A DNA stretch of 37,733 bases from NCBI GenBank assembly GCA_009602725.1, contig WELB01000009.1:422428-460160 (forward strand). The letters run 5' to 3'. This document shows positions 25,101 through 30,955 of this stretch, piece by piece. Source of the DNA: Spirogloea muscicola (lineage: Eukaryota > Streptophyta > Zygnematophyceae > Spirogloeales > Spirogloeaceae). Both the position numbers and the translations under genes were made by a program. The notes beneath the pieces are model-generated. The model saw nothing but the letters and a program-made list of their open reading frames with translations. It ran no database searches and was not told the DNA's origin. Each line of letters begins with the position of its first letter. Position 1 is the stretch's first letter.

Positions 25101-28100
25101 CTCAGGCCTGCGTGGCTGGGCATTCTCGTGTCTGTGGTGGTATGCAGCCTCTTGGATATATCGGAGGTGCGATTCCGCCTGACCCTCCAGACTGCAGCAG
25201 GGACAAGACCTCACAACCTGCTTGGTGTCTGGGGACCACTTCTGACTACCCTCGGCAATACTCACAAGATGCCAGTGCGCCCGCATCAGCCTCTCATAGT
25301 TTCTATGCCTACGGCTTTGGAGCATGAACTCGCAATGTTCCAACTTCTCGGTGCACCTAGTTGTTGGGTGCATCACGACAGTCTTGCTGTTTGCATGGCA
25401 AGAAAGGAGCACACAGCTTGTTGCACCTAGATGTTGGCTGCATCACAGCAGTCTTGCTGAAAGTGTGGCAAGAAAAGAGTACACAACTGTTCAAGTAAGA
25501 GACCAGCTCATCTCAAATACGGAGTCTCTTGTGCTCATCTGTTTCAGATCCACTTTCAGAGCGTTGTGCGGGAGCATCGGTATTTCAGGAAAAGCGCCCT
25601 GATGCCAGCAGTCATGGCACGGATGAGGAGAGACTTGCTTCATCAACCTCTGCGACTCTTGTCGGGTGTGGATGTCTTGGGCATGACCAGCTCTGCACTG
25701 GGTACGTTAAGCAAAGGTGCTGCAGAGCTTTCTCAGGATGGGAGGTTCCTGCGCCTTCGCTCTCACCAGGTGAGCACTGCTCTCAAGAGCTACTCTGGGT
25801 TTTGTTGTCATGGACAAGCTGTTCAATGTCGACATGCATAATGTCTGCTACAATCTTGTTGCTTATTTGGTCTGTGGTGGCCTTGGCTTCAGCGACCTTC
25901 TTTTGATAAGCTCACTATAAGTACGTTTTGCACTGAAACAGGACCGCACAGTCCGCATACGCAACATGGGAGATGGCCTCCTTTATGGCACTGAGGCTGC
26001 TGCAAGAGCCTTGGCTCGAGGCGTGACAGGGTTGGTCACAAGGCCTGTGGCAGGTGCTGTGGAGGGTGGAGTTCCAGGATTGGTGAGAGGAACAGTGAAG
26101 GCTGCTGTTAGCGTTGTGGTGCAGCCAATCAGTGGGATCCTGGACTTCTTTGCTTTGTCAGTAGATGGTCTTGATGCCAGTTGCAATCGCTTCACCGAAG
26201 CAGTGAACTTTGAGAAAACTCTTGACCGGATGCGACTCCCCAGGGCCATTGGAGGAGACAAGGTCTTGACACTTTATGACAATAACAAAGCCACTGGCCA
26301 GGTAAGGAGCTGCTGGTGTGTGAGAGCAGGATGTTTGACTCTGGAGTTCACATGCATGCCAGATCGGATACCTCAGAATGTTCCTGGGCAGCACTTAGAG
26401 AATAGCAGATAGTTTATCCTGATTTGGACCCTATTGTTTGTCATAAGGGCGGCAGATGTGCTAAGCTTCTGCTCTCGAAGCACGTGCAACGCCGCCTCTT
26501 CATCCAATGTGCACGTTGTATGTTCAGGTGATTTTACAGCTGGCAGATGCAGGTGCGTACTTTGGAAGGAGGGACGTTTTTAGAGATCGAGGCAAATTTT
26601 CTGACACAGATGTGTACGAGTGTCACTTCGATGTTCCCAAGCAGCAGATTGTGATGATTACCAGTCAGAGAGTGATGTTGCTGCAGGTATGTTCTGGGCC
26701 CTACTTAATAATTGAAGCTTCAAGGGCATACCTAAGGATGCGTACTGAAATTTAGATGTCAGATGTGCAACAATGTCGGGCCACTTTCAAGCGGGAATGA
26801 TTGCATCCATAACCACCGGTTCTTTCTACTCTCAGCATTTTGTCACTAGGTCAGTGAACAACATGCTTACATACATTTGTAGTCATTGCAGTTGTGCATT
26901 TCAGGTTGTAATTTACGGTAAGTGGTGAAGTTTGTCTAACGCTCAGCACAAGTCTGCACACCTGATGTAGCTGACTCGGAGCTGATGCAAGCTAGATGTC
27001 GTTGCTCTGTCATTGCAGCGTCCTCATTCACATATGAAAGGTGAAAGACATATGCTGGTCGATCCATGCGCCGTCATTTGGGACATTCAGTGGATCTACC
27101 TCTTAGCGACAGAGTTAGCCTCACTGAAAGGGAGTCTTCAAGGACCTGCTAGTGAGGTCATCCTCCACGTACGATACCAGAAGCGTTATCGCCATTCCAT
27201 TCATTGCTGCCCTTCCTCAAGCGAAGGCGATACTGAGGGCCAAGCAACAAAGGTCAGGGATGCAATTGAAGCGGCGAAAGTCATTTTTGGACCAGACAGA
27301 TCAGCACTGACGACTGAGGTGAGTCGCAAAGTATTTTTTTTGAATGGGCGAGCGCCTCTTGCCACCTTCCATATGATGGGGCCTAGAAAGTAAACAAGGC
27401 AGGCCACTGTGTTCTTCTCTACTATTACTGCTTAGGAATTTGAAATGTTTCTGTGTTTCTTGTGAATATTATTGCAGTTTCATAATAGAAGACAAAGTAG
27501 ACCACGACCAGGCTCGTTTGGTCACCCTATGGGCACAAGTGGCAGAGAGCGGACTTCAGGGCATGTTGAGGGCACTCAAAGCGCACTTCCGGCAGATGCT
27601 TTGACAAGTCCTGCTCTGCCGCTCTCGTCTTTAAAATGGATAACAAGGGAGAATGTCCAGAACACCACAATCTTTCACTGCATCTGGACAAGTGAGAGGG
27701 AGCTTTCTGCCTGCCGGGCATGCACTCTGAAGGTGTGTACCATGCTCAAAAGCCAGGGAACATCATGAGTGTTCTAACTCACCTGCTCTCTGATATGTCA
27801 TCGTCAGCTTGTACCCTAGAAGTCACTTGTGCACAGGCTGCCCTTGAAGGAATACTTCTATGGAGCTGTTGCTCTTGAGCTTTAGTTGCTGGACATAATC
27901 TGAATCAGCGAATCCATCCATGTGCAGCTCACTGGACAGGAACGAGAAATTCCGATTGCCATCTGGCGACCTGCGCCTGAACCAGGGTATGTACTTGTGC
28001 AATGCACAATTCAATTGTACACCCCAGACTTCTGTCACGCTTTTGTCTAAATGTAGCACCTGTACATCTATCAGAATGCGGCTGACTGCTCTAGAAAGTT

Positions 28101-29014
28101 GTAAAATTGCTCTGAGTTGGAAGCTTATACTGCGCACTATGCAGCTATGTTGCGGTGGGGGATATACTTCAGCTGGGTAACAATGAGCCCACCATTGCCA
28201 CAACATACCGAGATGATGGCAGCCGGAAATTTGCAGCCCCTTGTGGATTCCAGCTGGTACGGCCAGCCAAATGTTCAAGTATACGAGATTCATTCTTAGG
28301 ACCCCCATAGGTTACTTGTGTCACACATCATAAACATTGAGTTGATACCTCGAGATATTGGTGCTGTGGCAGGTCTGGAGAAATGCTGATTGCGGCAGCA
28401 TAGAACCAGTGAGCATCTGGTTCCCAAAAGCCCCCGTGGGCTATGTGGCACTTGGCTGTGTGGCCATGCAGGAGTACTTTGAGCCTGATCTGACGGCTGT
28501 CAAGTGCGCACGTCTTACCAACAACTCCAGTCATCATGTGCATCCAAGAAGGCTACATATATTGCATGGCCTTCACAGTAGGCTCTCCGTAGTGCTGCTG
28601 TTTGACTGGGAGCAACTTGTAGGCTCAAGATTGTCACGACTTGGCTCTCTGCCGCTCCTCGCTCTCACTGCCTTTCACAGCCGCCCGAGTAAGTGCAGCT
28701 ACTTCATCGGTTTCCTTTTATTCATGAAGGGGCACATCTGGTGATTCCTCAGGTGTGTGCACCAGAGTGTCGTCGACAAAGCAGAACTGCAGCATGAGCC
28801 CCTGTGGACCTCTCACCATTGTAAAGCTCCTCACTACCCAGTCAGCCTTTTTGAGGTGAGGAACGAGGCAAGGACGTTCCTGGCCTTGCATGCTGATGTA
28901 GTGTCTTCGAGCGAAAGCTCCTCACCACTTGGCAGTGTGGAGCTCAAGCCGCTGAAGGTGAGGGTTGAAGGTGAAGTACATGCTTCTTCAGCAGGACATA
29001 GTGACCCCCAGTAA
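1103..29014 (+). CDS. VPS13: VPS13 bridge-like lipid transfer protein (plant PH/C2/DysF type), 71 exons
   Basis: This gene encodes a giant rod-shaped lipid-transfer protein of the VPS13/chorein family, which channels lipids between organelles at contact sites. The start is the ATG at 1103, with a stop four codons upstream; the frame ends at TAA 29012-29014. Joining 71 exons gives about 4,735 residues, within the upper range of plant and algal homologues. Domains in order are chorein N (about 1-170), rod segments, PH-like (841-939), a disordered acidic loop (in 1017-1274), four W-P-x-P-G motifs (2179-2548), VAB repeats interrupted by C2-like (2805-2952) and DysF (3133-3237) domains, an ATG_C-like region (4117-4310), a PH-like segment (4311-4463) and two final W-P-x-P-G motifs. 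Nearly all introns are GT-AG and average about 196 bases. The least certain junctions are exons 22, 29, 49 and 55. No break was found, so the gene looks intact. Confidence 0.93.
1200..1328 (+). other. GC-AG intron (VPS13 intron 1)
   Basis: The exon ends CGAG and the intron begins GCAAGT, the classic GC-AG donor, then ends TTTCAG at 1328. Splicing here joins R-G-D-L-E-L in frame, as expected for a chorein domain. No GT donor nearby gives the same result. Confidence 0.8.
2773..2820 (+). repeat. Imperfect 27-bp-spaced direct repeat in VPS13 intron 5
   Basis: A 21-base unit beginning TTGCGAAGCACCT appears at 2773-2793 and again at 2800-2820 with two mismatches. It lies upstream of the chosen acceptor at 2849 and is probably a local duplication without function. 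Confidence 0.6.
3878..7175 (+). other. VPS13: VPS13 exons 9-18: lipid-groove rod segments
   Basis: Exons: 3878-4038, 4233-4403, 4577-4660, 4920-5241, 5395-5508, 5659-5754, 6015-6082, 6286-6409, 6565-6795, 6966-7175 (residues about 314-840). HLWWKYALRAS, LAWKHLLEAARMRRRYLELY and RMLAHNF are the conserved helical VPS13 stretch after the chorein domain. LDIAAPKVAIPTSF in exon 16 is another family hallmark, near the core repeat that builds the hydrophobic groove. Exon 15 (68 nt) and exon 16 join inside a codon to restore KFSIDLDIAAPK, which supports both junctions. Intron 9 carries a tandem duplication beside its acceptor. Confidence 0.88.
4141..4230 (+). repeat. 45-bp tandem duplication beside a 3' splice site (VPS13 intron 9)
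   Basis: Two adjacent copies of a 45-base unit starting TGCTCAAATGG occupy 4141-4185 and 4186-4230. They are nearly identical except at the end: copy 1 ends CTTGCAG, copy 2 reads CTTGCACAG and provides the acceptor of exon 10 (4233). Copy 1 therefore holds a spare candidate acceptor. Confidence 0.9.
7361..7889 (+). other. VPS13: VPS13 exons 19-21: internal PH-like domain
   Basis: Exons: 7361-7461, 7579-7675, 7791-7889 (residues about 841-939). The pattern TWQHRYGALAGPFLYLLDSP, then VVDVPPDAVGG, then a closing SWKERMTSAIYL reads as a pleckstrin-homology fold: the WxxRxxxL first strands, a middle sheet, and a C-terminal helix with a conserved Trp. One plant VPS13 subgroup carries a PH insert at this place, which is one reason for assigning the gene to it. 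PH folds often bind phosphoinositides or proteins; no ligand can be read from the sequence. Confidence 0.8.
8163..10261 (+). other. VPS13: VPS13 exons 22-25: rod with long disordered acidic loops
   Basis: Exons: 8163-8318, 8512-8586, 8865-9638, 9812-10261 (residues about 940-1424). Exon 24 is the longest in the gene (774 nt). Its middle is low in hydrophobic residues and rich in Ser, Glu, Asp, Arg and Pro, so it is probably disordered; it contains an acidic EVEEVEEVAE run and the FFAT-like SYFDAFA. Structured rod resumes with YDNVDKK followed by LRLRLATLSFFINRPTVIAL in exon 25, a conserved VPS13 strand pair, so the junction 9638/9812 is well supported. Exon 25 then has a second acidic stretch. 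The exact start of exon 22 is less sure. Confidence 0.82.
8770..8817 (+). repeat. 24-bp tandem repeat in VPS13 intron 23
   Basis: Two adjacent 24-base copies starting TGACTAAG and ending AAAACCGG lie at 8770-8793 and 8794-8817, differing at one base (C or T at the ninth position). They lie about 50 bases before the acceptor of exon 24. Confidence 0.9.
10475..14956 (+). other. VPS13: VPS13 exons 26-38: central rod
   Basis: Exons: 10475-10606, 10768-10881, 11041-11225, 11401-11503 (or 11509), 11615-11758, 11958-12260, 12485-12568, 12793-13191, 13515-13712, 13921-14130, 14268-14354, 14442-14452, 14664-14956 (residues about 1425-2178). Recognisable family segments include AQVRIVLLYRFIQE, KLHAAMSDKE, QRPRLLVAVDFLVAIGEFFV, ALGSEFTFYDST and GLNVLEPFNTVLSYS. 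These belong to repeating groove modules of VPS13. Exon 37 is an 11-nt micro-exon needed to keep the frame. The donor of exon 29 is ambiguous between GTACAG at 11504 and GCATGC at 11510. Confidence 0.85.
14442..14452 (+). other. VPS13: 11-nt micro-exon (VPS13 exon 37)
   Basis: The bases ATGGATGGAGA lie between a CTGTGCAG acceptor and a GTGAGG donor. Exon 36 ends in phase 0, while exon 38 needs phase 2 before it. Adding these 11 bases restores RARMDGECAMRGNDLEVNA, which fits the family pattern in this region. Without them the reading frame breaks. Confidence 0.72.
15223..17255 (+). other. VPS13: VPS13 exons 39-43: four W-P-x-P-G (DUF946/Vps62-like) motifs
   Basis: Exons: 15223-15310, 15588-15905, 16048-16428, 16640-16961, 17121-17255 (residues about 2179-2593). 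Four copies of one motif are visible: FWRPRAPPGFASLGD, VWKPHPPHGYIALGY, IWRPSPPQGYAILGD and FWYPVAPSGFKALGY. This is the repeat of the DUF946/Vps62-related family found in plant VPS13 proteins. Each copy is followed by 30-90 residues of beta-rich sequence. Exon 43 ends with TFYDDFGG, the conserved start of the next VPS13 module. The acceptors of exons 39 and 43 are tandem NAGNAG sites. Intron 41 holds a perfect hairpin. Confidence 0.87.
16466..16531. repeat. Perfect 28-bp inverted repeat (hairpin) in VPS13 intron 41
   Basis: The left arm 16466-16493 starts GGAGTAGTTGTCGG; the right arm 16504-16531 is its exact reverse complement and ends CCGACAACTACTCC. The loop is ten bases. The hairpin sits inside intron 41 (16429-16639). 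A perfect 28-bp stem is far beyond chance in this length of DNA. It may be a small foldback element, a MITE remnant or a small-RNA precursor; no target-site duplication is obvious. Confidence 0.95.
17546..18504 (+). other. VPS13: VPS13 exons 44-46: module leading into VAB repeat 1
   Basis: Exons: 17546-17709, 17869-18052, 18220-18504 (residues about 2594-2804). The joined product reads MAPLVDATMSNTVISVHGR, then WEPLMEPLTGFSRYEYNN, then LSTTSDVNVNLSSANTNLL. This conserved stretch occurs just before the VAB (Vps13 adaptor-binding) domain. Exon 46 contains VKHNQLGHEVFVRV, with an Asn codon at 18313-18315 in the place of the conserved VAB Asn, so I take it as VAB repeat 1. In yeast Vps13 the VAB domain binds Pro-x-Pro adaptor motifs. 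Confidence 0.8.
18692..19432 (+). other. VPS13: VPS13 exons 47-49: C2-like domain
   Basis: Exons: 18692-18937, 19086-19128, 19278-19432 (residues about 2805-2952). The order VMRGVWLNLQCPDVG, YCCTLRLV, LSVTWDEVFMFEM, LECLVVNVATG and APVGVLSCPLL follows the C2 strand plan, in which the third block matches the usual W-N-E-x-F-x-F strand and the last the G-x-x-x-I/L strand. Typical calcium-binding Asp clusters are not clear, so binding may be calcium independent. Related plant VPS13 proteins are often annotated as calcium-dependent lipid-binding proteins. The end of exon 49 was set at the strong donor CAG/GTATGT at 19433; weaker in-phase donors exist at 19337 and 19364. Confidence 0.68.
19594..20554 (+). 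other. VPS13: VPS13 exons 50-51: VAB repeat 2 followed by a DysF domain
   Basis: Exons: 19594-20133 and 20240-20554 (residues about 2953-3237). Exon 50 contains LVVVVNETDLPIAVCL, whose Asn (codon 19885-19887) marks VAB repeat 2, and later EEVFENQRYQP with W-x-D spacing. Exon 51 opens with EPPLPAGWEWTSDWQVEKAG, continues with REGWAYAPAF and closes with RRRRWVRTR. These paired Trp and Arg-rich blocks are the hallmark of the peroxin/dysferlin DysF domain. DysF at this place is known from plant-type VPS13. The membrane role of the domain is not settled. Confidence 0.85.
20814..24728 (+). other. VPS13: VPS13 exons 52-61: VAB repeats 3-6 (SHR-BD region)
   Basis: Exons: 20814-21482, 21675-21748, 21896-22283, 22343-22366, 22481-22579, 22711-22869, 23098-23279, 23434-24021, 24253-24433, 24583-24728 (residues about 3238-4074). 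Repeat centres with the conserved Asn are IENLLPVAG (codon 21303), VVNCPPLAF (21990), FTNRLGQPV (22744) and VENRSMKTIVEFRQ (23441). LAIIDHRPQELLFL and SRFKMSLGKVQLDNQLFNTS, the latter formed across the 24021/24253 junction, are strong family segments, as is WRINLHEPIIW in exon 61. This corresponds to the Pfam SHR-BD part of VPS13. Exon 55 (24 nt) is in phase but only weakly supported. Confidence 0.85.
22343..22366 (+). other. VPS13: 24-nt candidate exon (VPS13 exon 55)
   Basis: A 24-base stretch lies between GCTGCAG and GTGTGC and would add eight codons (KLRLCSWK) in phase 0 between exons 54 and 56. Both neighbours are also phase 0, so the exon can be kept or skipped without a frame change. 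Support is splice consensus and phase only. Confidence 0.45.
24901..25007 (+). repeat. Tandem duplication of about 54 bp in VPS13 intron 61
   Basis: Two adjacent imperfect copies starting GATGTTGTCAC lie at 24901-24954 and 24955-25007, with a few substitutions and a one-base length difference. They occupy the middle of the longest intron of the gene (24729-25147, 419 bases), in which I see nothing else. Confidence 0.88.
25148..26301 (+). other. VPS13: VPS13 exons 62-64: ATG_C-like C-terminal domain
   Basis: Exons: 25148-25274, 25548-25769, 25942-26301 (residues about 4075-4310). Exon 62 gives LLDISEVRFRLTLQTA and LLGVWGPLLTTLGN. Exon 63 gives LSGVDVLGMTSSALGTLSKG. Exon 64 gives GTEAAARALARGVTGLVTRP and VVVQPISGILDFFALSVDG, a Gly- and Ala-rich amphipathic run. 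This block resembles the C-terminal region of the autophagy lipid-transfer protein ATG2, hence ATG_C. In studied VPS13 proteins it targets lipid droplets or other membranes. Confidence 0.9.
25351..25490 (+). repeat. Tandem duplication of about 70 bp in VPS13 intron 62
   Basis: Two imperfect copies lie at about 25351-25420 and 25421-25490, sharing GCACCTAG, GTTGG, CTGCATCAC or GTGCATCAC, CAGTCTTGCTG and TGGCAAGAAA blocks. The copies lie in the 273-base intron between exons 62 and 63, just downstream of the intron that holds another tandem duplication. Confidence 0.85.
26528..27318 (+). other. VPS13: VPS13 exons 65-66: C-terminal PH-like segment
   Basis: Exons: 26528-26686 and 27019-27318 (residues about 4311-4463). 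The first gives YECHFDVPKQQIVMITSQRVMLLQ, the second AVIWDIQWIYLLATELA and VILHVRYQ. The pattern of a strand, a conserved -ITxxRVxLL- strand, then W-x-I-x-W followed by -ILHV- is the C-terminal PH fold that ends the structured part of VPS13. The intron between the exons (26687-27018, 332 bases) shows nothing recognisable. Confidence 0.82.
27478..29014 (+). other. VPS13: VPS13 exons 67-71: C-terminal tail with two W-P-x-P-G motifs
   Basis: Exons: 27478-27732, 27928-27986, 28145-28256, 28373-28503, 28753-29014 (residues about 4464-4735). Across the 27986/28145 junction the product reads IAIWRPAPEPGYVAVGDI; exon 70 gives SIWFPKAPVGYVALGC. These are two further copies of the motif seen four times in exons 39-42. 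Plant homologues carry the same tail. The donor at 28504 (AA/GTGCGC) was chosen over a stronger GTAAGT at 28689 because it restores VKCVHQSVV and the downstream FEVRNEARTFLALHADV. The frame then runs to TAA at 29012. Confidence 0.85.
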
Positions 29015-29766
29015 GGCTGCATAAACTGCAATGTAGAGCCCTGACAATGCAGACTGCATGTTGTCTAATGTTCAAGTCTCTGTGGTCTGCACACTTGAGT
29101 CGCAACCTTCTTAAATGCTGTGTGCTTTGCACAGTGGAATTTTTACTCACCTATCATGAAGGTGTTTAGAAGAAGTTTAGAAGGTACCCTAATTGCATGT
29201 ATACTACTAGCTGTACCTCTAGACCCCATTCCTTCCATTCGTCCAGGAAACAATTGCAAACAAATTCTTTTGTACATAATATTTAGATTACTCGAGCTCT
29301 TCGGTGGATATCTGCTTTGCCCGCTTCCTCTAACTGCACCTTGCTGCAACAAGAGTCCATGGCCAACGATGTATGACGGTGTGAAGCGTCAAGCCAACAG
29401 AGGCCACAGGCATGAAACCCCGCCAGCCAGACAATTGCTTCTTCGATTGTCATCCACGACGGAGCATCCATCTGTGACCGTGCATTGCTACCTGCATTTG
29501 CCACAGCCCCATATTGTTTACTAACTCTTACCTGACATAACATCCTGGAACACATACAGGGCGAGCAATTAAGGAAGGTGAGCTCACATAGCTCACTTGA
29601 GCTGAGCCACACCACTGCAAGTGTGCAATCACTGTCGTCTTCTGCATACCTCGCAGGCAGGCACGGGGTGACTTTTCGGCATGTCTCGCGCTGACTACAT
29701 GCCGCACAAGATCCAGATCAGTAGAGTAGCTATGCATGGCCTTAAGATTTTGGTCACATGCGACAT
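29015..29766. other. Spacer between convergent VPS13 and ABCB genes
   Basis: These 752 bases hold the 3' UTRs of two genes that end towards each other. I see no open frame with family features, no tRNA and no clear repeat. No TGTAA-type algal polyadenylation signal was found close to either stop codon. A short palindromic patch around 29579-29600 (GTGAGCTCAC and related) may help to end transcription, but this is speculative. Confidence 0.6.
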
Positions 29767-30955
29767 CTAAAGAGGGGCTCCCCCTGTGCTCTGCTGGAAG
29801 TTGATAAGGGAGCGGTATGCCCCGTTGGGCTGCCGGACAAGGTCTGCATGCCGGCCCTGCTCCACGACTTGGCCCTTCTCAACGACCGCAATGACGTCAG
29901 CGTTGCGGATGGTGCTCAGCCGGTGGGCTACAACCACAGTGGTCCGGCCGCCCAGACCCAGCAACCGGTCCAGCGCCTCTTGCACGACTCGCTCCGACTC
30001 CGCATCAAGTGCCGAGGTCGCCTGGAGCAGCCGGCAACCAGATGCACTTCTGCTGGTAAGCCGGTCTGGACATTCCAACGTGTCAGATGCGAGGTCCAAA
30101 TTGCAAGCCGTGAAAAACAGTACAAGGACCTGAGTCGACAAGCATACTGCTCCTGCAAAAGCTTAAAGAGCACACCGCAGATGTTGGCAAGGCTTCGGCG
30201 TCACCTCATCGAGGAGGAGGATGGACGGGGTCTTGAGGATTGCTCGTGCAATGGCCACCCTCTGCTTCTGGCCTCCCGAGAGCTGCACGCCCCTGTCCCC
30301 CACCTGCTCAAACAGAGCGAACGAGGCTGTCAGTGCCGCCTGTTGGATGCACCACAAACGTTGATGGACATTAAAGTCCACATCATAGCCCACCTCCGTG
30401 TTGTAGCCATCCGGCAAGGTGCTGATGAAGCTGTGCGCATTGGCGGCCCTGGCCGCCTCCACAATTTCCGCTTCCGTCGCGTTGTCCTTCCCATACATAA
30501 TGTTTTCTCGTATCCTGCAAAATGTGAAAGTGAGCGTATTTGCAGCGTGGAGCACAACATGCTTCGTGCAACTACAGGAGGAGTTGCTACTAGTTTGACT
30601 TCTGCCATATGATAACTATGAGATCTGATTGGAATGGAAGGGTTGAGAAGTGTATCTGTAATCTGCTTCAAATACCTGGTCGAGTTGGCACATAGCAGTG
30701 GGCATGCAGGAAGTGCACACTGGTAGGATGCAACATTGGGAGGTCCAGTTCTCACGTAGTGGAGAAGAGCGCAGGCTCTTGGGCCACAAGTGCAATGTGC
30801 GTGCGCAGCCAGCGGAGGTTCAGAGTCCGGATGTCGTGGCCATCCACCAGCACTGCCCCTCCCAACGGGTCGTAGAACCGCTCTACCAGCGAAAGCACCG
30901 TGCTTTTGCCGGAGCCGCTAGCCCCAACAAGAGCCACTGTCTTGCCTGCCGGAAC
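29767..30955 (-). other. ABCB: ABCB second nucleotide-binding domain and C-terminus
   Basis: Exons in transcript order: 30955-30756, 30514-30394, 30303-30205, 30021-29767. They encode [61 protein letters not shown] joined to [18 protein letters not shown], then [11 protein letters not shown] and a short tail ending [11 protein letters not shown]. The protein ends soon after the H-loop helix, as in other ABCB proteins. One intron separates the Walker B Glu from the following Ala-Thr-Ser, and another lies before the signature block. Confidence 0.93.

Noticed and set aside
24901-25490. Possible CRISPR-like array
   Set aside because: The units are only two copies each, imperfect and directly adjacent with no spacers, inside introns of a eukaryotic gene.
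28504-28688. Extension of exon 70 to the strong GTAAGT donor at 28689
   Set aside because: That donor leaves phase 1, which does not fit the next exon. The weaker donor at 28504 restores the conserved tail. A minor isoform remains possible.
29015-29766. Possible small gene between the convergent genes
   Set aside because: Open frames here are short, overlap on both strands and show no motif or splice support.
29758-30612. Plus-strand open frame of 284 codons
   Set aside because: It is antisense to the ABCB NBD2 exons, whose minus-strand product has all ABC motifs. It is a shadow.
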